Shown here: piece by piece, positions 36,097-45,778 of the stretch | How the letters are laid out: each line of letters begins with the position of its first letter | How positions within the stretch are numbered: position 1 is the stretch's first letter | Assembly: GCA_025201765.1 (NCBI GenBank) | Contig: MU623487.1 | Location: forward strand, 1-64,000 | Direction of reading: 5' to 3' | Source: Daldinia sp. FL1419 | Lineage: Eukaryota > Ascomycota > Sordariomycetes > Xylariales > Hypoxylaceae | Length of the DNA: 64,000 bases | Notes under the pieces: generated by a model | Told to the model about the DNA's origin: nothing | Databases searched by the model: none | The model's input: only the letters and a program-made list of their open reading frames with translations | Translations under genes and position numbers: made by a program

Positions 36097-37552
36097 TTGC
36101 TTATTGCTTATCACTGGGTAGTCGGCGGTCGTAGCGATAAAGATGAAGTAATGGTTCATGTATATACTTCGCTGCACTTGTTGGGATATTCCCGAGCGGT
36201 TCTAACAAACATAGTCTAACGGTGTCATGGCGCATGGGAGATACGGGGCTAGGAAGATACCAACAGCCGCGGGCGTATTGGTCGTCAAAATCATGATGGG
36301 AGTTTCATTCGGATTAGGTTGGGTTGGTTGCATTCTGATTATGATTTAACCTTTAGATAGCACCTGGGCGACAGAGTCTGAGATTATTGAATTAATACAT
36401 CGCGAAGAGCGTTGTTTTCAATATAAAATTAAGCATGTATCATATATTCATGGATATTAGTAGGTAGTTATTTGAACATTATGAAGAATAGGTAGTGATT
36501 ATTTTGTAAATTCAGCGAACCGAGATCCGTTACAATATGCGTGGTGACGTCTTTTGTTTTGATGTATGTTAACTACTATCAGTATACATTTGCGCTGTTG
36601 GGACTTCACTTATACTTCGTAATACACAGCCCGGAATAACTACTTGGAGCAATTTAGTTTGGGCGAAACGTCCACCTGAATTACCTGTAGGTATTTAGGT
36701 ATTTAACCTAGGTACATATAAAACACCCCGTAGCGCTTATCCTGGTGAAGATATAAAAGGTACTATGTATGCTGCGTAATGCGTAATATAGGGTTAGCGC
36801 GAGCACCGTATATAGCCCGGATAGGCAGCAATAGCGTAATGATATAGCGCGCTGATGTAGCGTGCTCATGCACCGGTAGGGCCACCAAACAAAAAGTTAC
36901 CTAGCATCGCAGATCGGCGACCCACGTGTCAGCCTCAACTCTAACTTCATAACTACATCTTCTTCCCTTTGAGTCTTTGTATGATTATAGGTACGATGTG
37001 CTGGCCCTCCCGAAAAGTCACCTCCTTAGTGTTCAACGATAATATCAGTAGACTATATAGTATATGTTTATTCCCACGGATAGATTGCTCTAATCCGAAC
37101 GGATCGTTGCTGCTCGAAATCCCCGATTCGCCCGGATGATCCAAACATGCGGATATCCTATCAGTAGTTAACAAGAACGATAACAACATACCCGGGTACT
37201 TGTACTTGATAGCACCGAGCGGACGACTTCCCACGTAACAATTCGAACATATATAGAGATTACGCCGCTTTTTCCCCTTGCCCATTGCTTCCATTATATT
37301 CGGACAGCTGCCGGCCCCTGGCCAATTCTATGAATACTCTCACCGACTATATCCAGATTGCCGGCTTCAACCTTTTCCAAAACAATATATTCCGTATCGA
37401 ATCCAACCCGTTCCTTTTCCTTTGGGATTAAGACGCGATCGACAAAGTAAATATAAATAAACAAAACAAACAAGGGAATTAGCTTTCAATAATCTAGTCG
37501 AGCGACTTCGAGGTTTTATTATTAGCTTTCTGAAGTCGACGCCGGAGCAACA
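36097..37552. other. Intergenic region, RAD21 to elongin A
   Basis: 3' flank of RAD21 and upstream DNA of elongin A. There is a 113-codon minus-strand ORF at 36953-37294 (starts MEAMGKGKKRRN) with no recognised domain and weak support. ACCTAGGT motif near 36708. Confidence 0.4.
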
Positions 37553-37816
37553 ATGGTCAAATCACTTGTTGAATTGTGTACTAACGTGTGCATCAAAAAT
37601 ATCCGAGGTCAATTTGTTTTATTTTATTCACTATGTCTCCCGTCACCCTTACAACTCACATCCCGCTTGATTATTGTCCCACCTTACCCAAGCTCTTTAC
37701 CATTTTTTAGGAGCTTCAAATACATATATCAAACCCCCCCCCCCTCCTTCCGAAATTCTGCACTACCCGACCATCAATCTCAGCACTTACAGATTCCGCG
37801 AATAACACTAACATAA
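37553..37816 (+). promoter_or_regulatory. Upstream ORF ending TAATG at the elongin A start
   Basis: An 87-codon ORF starts in good context (CAACAATGG). Its TAA shares the A at 37816 with the elongin A ATG. If it is present in the mRNA, it would force termination next to the true start and so could control translation. An unseen leader intron could remove it. Confidence 0.35.
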
Positions 37817-39126
37817 TGGCCCCTTTGCCAGATATCTCGAATGTAGGCGACCTCCCTTACTCAAGACTTGAAAAGATCCTTCTCAAGATCGACAACGCCG
37901 CGCAACTACGAGAGGTGGAGGTGAATTCCCCCCATCTCCAAGGCGATACTACAGAATGTTGGCGGCGTCTCATCAATCGTCATTTCCCCAACCAAGTAAA
38001 GAAGCACCATTTCGAACCTCGCAACCCTACACTATGGTACAAGATCTACGACAAGTACAAGAAGATTGAGACCGAGGAGAAGCGCATCGCGCTGGAGAAG
38101 TTGACATCCAGCCTGAAAAGTATCAAGCAGGAAAAACAGGAGAAGGCTAGTAAAGTAATCAATTATGACTCCAGGCTCCTCGGTCCTGCCCCGGGTCGTC
38201 GCAAGGGTACGGGTGGACGAGAGGTTGCTGGCTCGGGCGGTCTTCGATGGGGCGGCGGATCGCGAACTAAGACGACATCAGCCCAGAGCATTATGCAGAA
38301 AGCTAGGCGAGAGGCGGCCGAGATAAGTCGTCGAAACAAACTTATGACTCCTACTGGCCAACTACCAGTCCGACAGGGACAGATCTCTCAAGCCCCGCTT
38401 GGTATGCGAGAGGAGCATCGAATCAAGACCCTTCCTACCATGCCTGCTCCGAGAAGAACTCAAGGAAGAATTCAAGCTCCCCAGTCGCGTGCTGGAGGGC
38501 GTTGGGAGCAAGAACAGAAAGAACGTGAAGCTCGGTTACTCAAATTGAAGAATAGAACTACTACGAAGGGGGCTACTATCATCTCGGATGACGAATTTGA
38601 CGACGACGACGGGTTCGACGAAGAAGAAGACGACGATGTCCAAGAAAGTAGTGGTTTAAATGCCGATTATTTAGAAGACCTCTTCGATGATGATACTCCT
38701 TCTACGTCCATCGCCTCCAGGAGCAACAAGATTCCCCCAGCACCTTCTCAGAGCAAGCCTCCCTCCGATCCTGCTCGTGGATCTAGTCTATCCGGTCTTG
38801 CTAAGATGAAGATGGGCCTCTCCTCGAAGAACAATCCTATGAGAGTTGTTCCCGTTAAAACCCCTACGCAAAACCCAGCTTCCAAGCCAACAGCATCTTC
38901 TCCGCCGCCGCCGTCAAAACCTACGGCGGCTTCTCCCCCCTTACGACCATCAATGCCCTCTAACGCATTGACCTCGCAACCTCATACGGCTAGTTCTAGT
39001 TCTGCAGGTCCTGGTAGTTCAAACGCCGACCCCAAGCCCAAGCCCAAACCAGTGCTCGGACAGAAGCGAAAAGAACCTCCTAGCGTGTTTATGAAACCAA
39101 AGCCAAAGGCTCGACGAATGTCCTAA
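37816..39126 (+). CDS. Elongin A (RNA polymerase II transcription factor SIII subunit A)
   Basis: A single exon encodes 436 aa from the ATG at 37816. The N-terminal domain (about residues 10-95) reads DLPYSRLEKILLKIDNAAQL, EVNSPHLQGDTTECWRRLIN, then RHFPNQVKKHHFEPRNPTLW. This is the elongin A domain with an F-box/BC-box-like helix pair. After it come a coiled-coil-like Lys/Glu helix, a basic Gly-rich segment, an acidic stretch (DDEFDDDDGFDEEEDDD, about 257-275) and a Pro/Ser-rich basic tail with KRKEPP and KPKPKARR. Elongin A binds elongin C/Skp1-like partners. It helps polymerase II elongation and also removal of stalled polymerase by ubiquitin ligase. The tail is poorly conserved in general; the identification rests on the N-terminal domain. 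Confidence 0.9.
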   Translation: MAPLPDISNVGDLPYSRLEKILLKIDNAAQLREVEVNSPHLQGDTTECWRRLINRHFPNQVKKHHFEPRNPTLWYKIYDKYKKIETEEKRIALEKLTSSLKSIKQEKQEKASKVINYDSRLLGPAPGRRKGTGGREVAGSGGLRWGGGSRTKTTSAQSIMQKARREAAEISRRNKLMTPTGQLPVRQGQISQAPLGMREEHRIKTLPTMPAPRRTQGRIQAPQSRAGGRWEQEQKEREARLLKLKNRTTTKGATIISDDEFDDDDGFDEEEDDDVQESSGLNADYLEDLFDDDTPSTSIASRSNKIPPAPSQSKPPSDPARGSSLSGLAKMKMGLSSKNNPMRVVPVKTPTQNPASKPTASSPPPPSKPTAASPPLRPSMPSNALTSQPHTASSSSAGPGSSNADPKPKPKPVLGQKRKEPPSVFMKPKPKARRMS

Positions 39127-40302
39127 GGAATATGTTTTTCATAGGAGCCCAAAACACCGCACGCTCGGACTGGGTAGGTCTGAGATTCTAAAAATACGAA
39201 AAACCGCTACGCGCCTGGCTTGGGCAAACTTTAATTTACGACGGCTTCTTTTCTTTCCAGCTACTTCTAAGAATACGTTTTAATATCGAGGGACGCCTTG
39301 CTAGAAGATGGGCATAGCGATAAATACCGGATTTTCAACTTCTCTCCACATACAACAAGTTTACGCTTTTATTCGCTCTTTCGACAGCGCGAGGATTTAA
39401 CGCATGGCGTTGAGAGTTATGGCATTTGCAACGAGGAATGTTGCATCGTGGATTTGGGATTTGGTTTTTCTGCTTTCAAGAAAGGGGTAAAGACAACTAG
39501 CTACTAAGGTTAGATATGTCTTAGGGGCTAGCGAACTAGCGAACTAGCGAACAGATAGCTCGGTAATAGGGGATATATACTGAGGAGAAATGTGGTGAAT
39601 AAAGCGTCTGCGGTGGCATTTGGACTGTGAGTTATGGGCTTTCTAGATTAACTGGACGTTGAGTTAGAGAGAAATACGTCAGGTTTCAAACATTCGATGC
39701 CGTCTTGGGCTTATTTGTGAATTACTGCTGAAACTGAAAAAAAGGGGGGGGAAAGGAAAAACACTAGCGTTAGGATTCTATGAGTACTATCACGGTCCGG
39801 AATATCCAAATCATGAACAAACTATAGTGACAACTCCTACGAAGTAGGATACAAATATTCACATCCAAGCGAGGCAATACAGGTTCAGTAGTCTCGGTTC
39901 GGAACGCTAACTCGTAGTCGCGCCGGCGCATGGTATTCATAGTCTATTAGCGATAAGTTGATCCCAATTCCGCGAAGCCAAGTCTACCTAAAACAGGGCA
40001 TAAAGGGGGGTTTGTTTGCTTATTTGTTCCGATGCGCAAGGAGCATTTCCGTCCACGATCATCTGGTTTGCTTATTTGGGTTTCCCAGTAGCAGCGGTAG
40101 TAGTACCTATTAATTCCCCGCGTGAAGGCCGTCTTTCCAGTTCCGTCGCTACTATGGAGTCTAACTAGGTAGGCATTTTTCGAGAAGGTCTGGCTGGCAA
40201 GAGGCGCGCGATATACTTGGTTGCGTGAGAGGCCGAATTGGGAGTCGGAGATGGGGATGGGAGGTGGGAGGTGGGAGGGAGAGGAGAGGAGGGGCGAGGT
40301 GT
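39127..40302. other. Convergent intergenic region, elongin A to Rub1
   Basis: Two 3' flanks meet here. A short tandem GCGAACTA repeat is at about 39531-39552 and a G-run near 39744. No gene supported. Confidence 0.45.
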
Positions 40303-40868
40303 TTAGCAAGAGCCGCCGCGCAGGGTCAGGACTAAATGCAGAGTTGCGTCGGGGACGATGGCGGCTTCCGTCATGGTTAACTGGTCGTGTCTAGGTGGAA
40401 GATGGAGTGTTAGTCGTAGCTGTATGCGAACGTAGGGAGTAATGAGGGAATAGGGGTGGGGAGGGGGCGTACAGTTGCTTTCCGCCGTAGATGAGTCGTT
40501 GCTGGTCGGGTGTGATCCCTTCCTTCTCCTCGACCTTCTTCTTGACGTCCTCGATCTGGTAAGTTACACGCAGTCAGTACTCTGAGATATGAATCTACTT
40601 GCTTGCTCGTCCACCCGCTTGCGTGCTTAGGGATGAAGGTAGATCGGCGCAAAGCGGTGACGGGTTATCGCCGCCGGAGACGGGATGGATGAAGCGGGAT
40701 GGCGTACCTTGGAAGTAGGGTCCACGTCGAGGGAAATCAGTTTGCCGGTAAGGGTTCTCACTCTGCGCCGTATGTTAGCTCCGTCCATCCGATCTTATAG
40801 GCGCATGGGTAAGGCTGCCCGGCCACCCGGCCACAGTGGTAGGGATAGGTGACTTACTTGATCATCAT
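40303..40868 (-). CDS. rub1: NEDD8/Rub1 ubiquitin-like protein
   Basis: Four exons (40858-40868, 40708-40762, 40473-40555, 40303-40390) join to 78 aa. The product starts MMIKVRTLTGKLISLDVDPT, continues with IEDVKKKVEEKEGITPDQQR and LIYGGKQL, and ends ATLHLVLTLRGGSC. It is collinear with NEDD8, and the mature C terminus is LRGG after removal of Ser-Cys. NEDD8/Rub1 is joined to cullins by APPBP1-UBA3 and Ubc12 and activates SCF-type ubiquitin ligases. The first coding exon is only 11 nt. The usual ADDKTAADYN loop before the final strand is replaced by HDQLTMTEAAIVPD, of equal length. For the last exon, the acceptor after CACCTAG is needed; the nearer CCAG would give a stop. Confidence 0.93.
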
Positions 40869-41605
40869 CTTGGCGGTTGTGTTTGGGGGGTAGCGGTCTA
40901 GAAATTTAGATGTGCGTGGGTTTATTTGAAGGGTGGTTTTTTTTTCTTTTTTTCTCTCGTAGATGGGTTGAGGGATGAGATGGTGTATGGGTTTATGACG
41001 GAAGAAAGGAGGAATAAGATGGCGACAGTTGCGTTTTGTATGGTTGATTTATGGTCGATTTATGGTCGATTTATGGTAAGCAAGATGAATACCCAGGCAG
41101 GTACGAGGTATGGTGGGGTACCATTCAGTTGGGCAGGTGGGGGGTATTGTACAATACTTATAAAAGCCCCACCGTTTGCTTTAAGTGCCGTTCCATTAAT
41201 TAATGGACTTATGTTTCTACATACTAGTATAATACACCATCTCAAGTGAATTGTATTATACTGATACCTACCTATATGGGTGCCTATGTTTGCTCAAATA
41301 TTGACGTGTTCGCTATCATAGGTACCTATACAACCAATAATCAATAACTTCGTGTTTCTATCTTTTGTGTATAACGTAGTTAGTTGGAATATAGCAAACA
41401 TCGTCTACACTCTCAGATGAGCGATACGCATGAGCGCCATGTTGTCTTCTCGCTCAAGTGAGAAATCACAAAACCACAAATGCCAGCTCAAGGTGCAAAA
41501 CATTCTCAAGAGGGACGTCAACGTAGTCGTGAATTCGTATTTTTACAAATATTATTCTTAAACATACAGTAGAGATTTTGATTACTCCTAGCCCTGAACC
41601 CCCTA
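40869..41605. other. Intergenic region, Rub1 to PHB2
   Basis: Rub1 promoter side and the 3' flank of PHB2. T-rich tract near 40937-40954, and three copies of a TTTATGGT(C/A) motif at about 41048-41077. No gene supported. Confidence 0.4.
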
Positions 41606-42654
41606 TCACTTGCTGCTACGATCATCGCTAAACACATTCAGTCCGAGACCTTCCGCATCAAGTAGCAGCCTGTTTCGGCCACCAGATTCCTGCATCTGGG
41701 CAGCAATGGCCCTTGCGTTTTCGATCTTCTTCAACTCGACGTACGCCTTGTTCTTCTTGATCGCATCTCCGATAAGTTCTGCAGATCGTGCCTCACCCTG
41801 GGCCTTCACGACCATGGCCTGCTTCTCTTGTCTCGCCTTGTCGACAACGAAGGCCGCCCTCTGGGCCTCCTGTTGCGCCACTTGCTTCGCCTCTACCGCG
41901 GCTGTGAACTCAGGTGAGAAGGCAAGGTGCTATCATGGTATGATTAGTATACAGATGTTCTATTTCTGTAAGAGTCTTAACATACCGTAAGAGAGACATC
42001 GTCTAACAAGATGTTGAATCTCGCAGCTCGCCTCGACAGGTTATCTCGGACTAGTCTAGCAACGTTCTCTCGCTGTGTGATCAACTGGCTGGCATTGAAC
42101 TGCGCCACCACACTCTTTAGTACCTCGTTCACGATAGAGGGTAACACTCGCTCGTCATAGTCTTGTCCGAGCGTCCTGTAGATTTGTGGAAGCGCCTCGA
42201 TATTGGGCCGAGAAAGCACACGGCAGGTAATGTTAACCATCTGTAAATCCTTGGTTCCGGTAAGAGATGAGACATTTCTTGGCTTCGCCCGTACGTCGTA
42301 AGTGATCGGTGTCTCGAACCAGGGGATCATGATATGAGTTCCTATAAGTAATCTTGTGTGAGCATCGGTGTCCCATAATGCGACGGCGGTTAAACCCCCG
42401 GACAGGCCGGACTAACCTTCGGTATAGATTTCCTTGCTGACACCACTTATTCTTCGGTATTTAATAGCTCTGTGACCACCGTCGACGTTGAATAGGGAGT
42501 TTTGCAGCAGGAAAATGCCACCGCCGATTAGGCCGACAGCAGCTGCTGCCATACCCGCACCGGCAGGAGGGCGACCACCAGGGAATCCACCTCGGTTCTG
42601 GCGCACCATCGATCGCATCCTCTCCATATACTCGTCCATTGGAGAGCGCGACAT
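41606..42654 (-). CDS. phb2: Prohibitin-2
   Basis: Exons 42417-42654, 41986-42341 and 41606-41929 join to 305 aa, the normal length. A single N-terminal membrane anchor (about residues 31-55, AGMAAAAVGLIGGGIFLLQN) precedes the SPFH/prohibitin domain: NVDGGHRAIKYRRISGV, THIMIPWFETPITYDVRAKP, then LSRPNIEALPQIYRTLGQDY. The C-terminal coiled coil includes QVAQQEAQRAAFVVDKARQE. Prohibitin-2 forms ring complexes with PHB1 in the mitochondrial inner membrane, where it scaffolds and regulates the m-AAA protease and cristae. It shares a 550-bp divergent intergenic region with the CstF-64 homologue. All introns are GT-AG. Confidence 0.96.
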
Positions 42655-43204
42655 CTTGGGCGGTGGGGTTATGCGATGTCAAATGGGAATGGTGGCGGGC
42701 TTCGTTAGTGGTGTAGTGGCAGTCGAGGATGTGGTGATGCGGTGCTTAGAGAATATTAAAAAGATCTGGAAGCTCTTAACTCCAACCAATGACAATTCGG
42801 CTTTTTTTTCCCCTCCGAGGTTGCAGTTTTTACTAAGGCTTGATGGAGCTGAGATCCATGGCGTACACGGTACCTGGGTACGTACCAATCTTATCCACTT
42901 TCCAAGCTTCCGGTGCTTTCAAGCAACATTTATTTAAGGCCCGTGCTCGTGTTCACCAGCGCGCGACCTTGAGACCTTTATCGATAACGGAAAAGCGTCG
43001 ATCTCAAAGCTGCGACTGCAGACCTTATCCGACTATTCATTATCTTATTAACTATAACTATTCAATCCAAACTCGGCCAATCTATTCTCATAACTGCGCC
43101 AATTGGCGTCATCAACAACTTCTTTCCCTCTTAATTCCGTTTTCTAGTATATTTCGTATATTCCAGCCCACTGGCAGCTCTAAGTCGGTGAGTCGTTGGT
43201 AGCA
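42655..43204. promoter_or_regulatory. Divergent promoter region, PHB2 and CstF-64 homologue
   Basis: The two start codons face away from each other across 550 bp, so both promoters must lie here. C/T-rich tract near 42800-42820. No clear TATA box is visible. Whether the pair is co-regulated cannot be told. Confidence 0.5.
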
Positions 43205-44178
43205 ATGTCGACAAAGCAACCGTCGCGTGTAGTCTTCGTCGGGAATATTCCTTATGGATTATCGGAAGAGCAGATTACCGACATCTTCAGCACTGCTGGG
43301 AAAGTTTTGAATTTCCGTCTGGTCTACGATCGTGATACCGGACGTCCCAAAGGTTTTGGTTTTGCAGAATACCCTGATGCAGGTAGGAATTAAACGCCCA
43401 CTATCAAGTTGCACGCCTATACTTATAATCTTTCTTCATTATAGATTCGGCAGCTTCAGCAGTTCGCAATCTAAACGACTACGAAATCATGGGGCGGAAG
43501 CTTCGTGTTGACTATAGTACAGAGGGCCGAGTTGATGGCGATGACTCTAACAGCGCATCCGCCACTACTGGCCAACCCTCGAATGGCGCTTCGTACATCG
43601 TTCCCCAGCCTGCTCCCGCGGGCTCATTACCTCCCCTCCCCCCCGGAAAAGAACTACCTGCTGGAGTCAGCGCTACCGATGCTATCTCAAGAACACTCAA
43701 TACTCTACCCCCTAGTCAGCTTCTCGATATCCTCTCTCAGATGAAGTCGCTAGCAACGACCGACCCCAGCCGTGCGACCGAATTATTACAGCAGGCGCCA
43801 CAGCTATCTTACGCCATCTTCCAAGCTCTATTGTTGATGGGTCTTGTCTCTCCCGAAGCTATACATTCCGTTGTCGATGCTTCTGCTGTGCCGCCCCCGG
43901 TTCAACAACCCGCTCCCACCTATCCCCCCGCGTATGCAGCCACTACGACAGTCACGCCTCCAGTCGCTGCACCCTACGCTCCTCCCGCTGCTGCTGCCCC
44001 TCAGCCTAGCTACGCGCCTCCTGTAGCTAACACGCCGGCCATGGCACCACCGCAAGACACGGAAGCCTTAATGCAGGCAGTCATGAACTTGTCGCAGGAG
44101 ATGATCGATCAGCTTCCCGAGACAGAGCGCCAGCAGATTTTGGCTCTAAGGGCAGGTATGATGGCCCAAAGACGTTAG
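43205..44178 (+). CDS. rna15: Cleavage stimulation factor 64-kDa-like / Rna15 homologue
   Basis: Exons 43205-43382 and 43445-44178 (62-nt intron) join to 303 aa. The start is the ATG of MSTKQPSR; the open frame just upstream begins only with TTG. Residues 9-85 are an RRM with RNP2 (VVFVGNI) and RNP1 (KGFGFAEY). About 130-200 is the CstF hinge (AISRTLNTLPPSQLLDILSQ, then a YAIFQALLLMGLV helix), which in the family binds CstF-77/Rna14. A Pro/Ala-rich linker leads to a short C-terminal helix domain (MIDQLPETERQQILALRAGM), the Pcf11-binding CSTF_C module. The protein binds U/GU-rich RNA for 3' cleavage and polyadenylation. The whole domain order is present. Confidence 0.93.
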
Positions 44179-45778
44179 TCTCCTTGGTAGCCTACGAGGT
44201 ATAGTCATTTCCCGTCGATTTTCTCATACCCCCTACGGATAGTAGGAAGTTGGCGTTCAGGTTACGGTTCAGGTACAAAGGCATTCGGAACACGAGGCAT
44301 CGCAACCTATCTCGAGGGAATAGGGCTCGTACTAAGTACTCTATGTAATAATGCTACTGGTGTGTCATAGAAGAATAGGGTTTAGAGGATGCTAATAACA
44401 CAAACAAACACAAACACAAACACAAACACAAACACCAAGTCTATGATCTGGATGCACCTACTTTAGTGAAGAGTTTCCGTTCGTCTTTAGTGCCAAGCTT
44501 GTACGCATATTTCATCCTGGAGGGAACCTAAAGGCCCAATGGGTGATTCCAGTATTATACCTAGAATATGCTACAACCTCGGACAACTTATCGTTTCGTA
44601 TTCTAGGTAGTTCGTAGCAAACCATCCCTTATATAGTCAAATACCGTCGTACCATTATACATCTTATAGTAGCTTAAAAGGGTAATACTGATCAATTAGT
44701 GACGTATCGACATTCATAATAATTATCCAACGAGATAAGTATATTAAATCCTATGTAGTAACGTTATTGGTGAAGTAACAATACCGCATTTATTCACCTT
44801 AGGCCCCTATACGATCCTTGAACGAGTCACAACCTCGAAGGCCGCGCTTTTTAACGACGACAACTGAGCCAGTAATATGTTCCTTATATCTGGTTGACCT
44901 AGTTATTTGGATGGCAGAGAGCCGGGATTTAGGTTGTGGTTATTTATAAGTTATCAGACCTTTAGAATGAAACAAATAGTTAAGAACAAACGAAACATTA
45001 GCACATTAACTAATTGATTATAAGAAATGCGTATATATGTGACATGGTCTCCCACCACGTGTGTTATACGTATGTGTTGTACATACATGCAGGATCAAGT
45101 AAAACGGCGTTTGATGATTTGTATCAAGCTAATGTATATATATGCATATTGTACATTTGATGGCTTCAAGCACAATGCAAGCCCTTTAAAGTTACCTTAC
45201 CCACTTAATGTTTCTTGGCCAAATGTGGAAGTCGCCTAGGCTTATCTTACAGGGCGGCAGGGCTGGCATTCTGTATGGTACACGTTGTATCCTATCCCGT
45301 GCTTCTGTACCTGATCCTGTGTTCGTTCAAGATCATCGGGTCTTTCAGCAAAACAAATTTATCTTTCGACATGAATCAATCCACTTGATGTTTAAACGGG
45401 AATCGAATAGTGGCACTTATAAGACGTTCGGATACCCCAAACATCCCCCCCAGAAACTAGGTACGCTTGAGCTTATCTGGATCTTAAAATTCCACCGGCT
45501 GCCGCGGGTCTTGCATAAGTATCCACAAATGTACCTATATACTTTGAGGTACCCTCTTAGTTCCGTTGACATCACCACCGAGGAATGTGCTAAGGGGGGT
45601 GCTAAAATAACTTAGAGCAGTTAAGCTCAAGCTCCCAAGTCCGTTCATTTCTACCGTTGCATCATTTCTCTCTTTGCTTATGAAAATTTGACCTCAACCT
45701 TATTCCCCGATGGTTTGTTGTCCAAACAACACCCTATTACTTTCTACATATTCCGCACGAGAATGAATATCTATCATT
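44179..45778. other. Intergenic region
   Basis: A CAAACA-type repeat occupies about 44398-44436. A 135-codon ORF at 45208-45615 has an ATG but no recognised domain. The final 150 bases are probably the leader of the Mg2+ transporter gene. Confidence 0.4.

Noticed and set aside
36953..37294. 113-codon minus-strand ORF starting MEAMGKGKKRRN
   Set aside because: It has an ATG but no domain, no splice support and chance-like composition; kept only as a note in the intergenic entry.
45208..45615. 135-codon plus-strand ORF
   Set aside because: No domain or conserved-looking pattern; upstream DNA is not leader-like.
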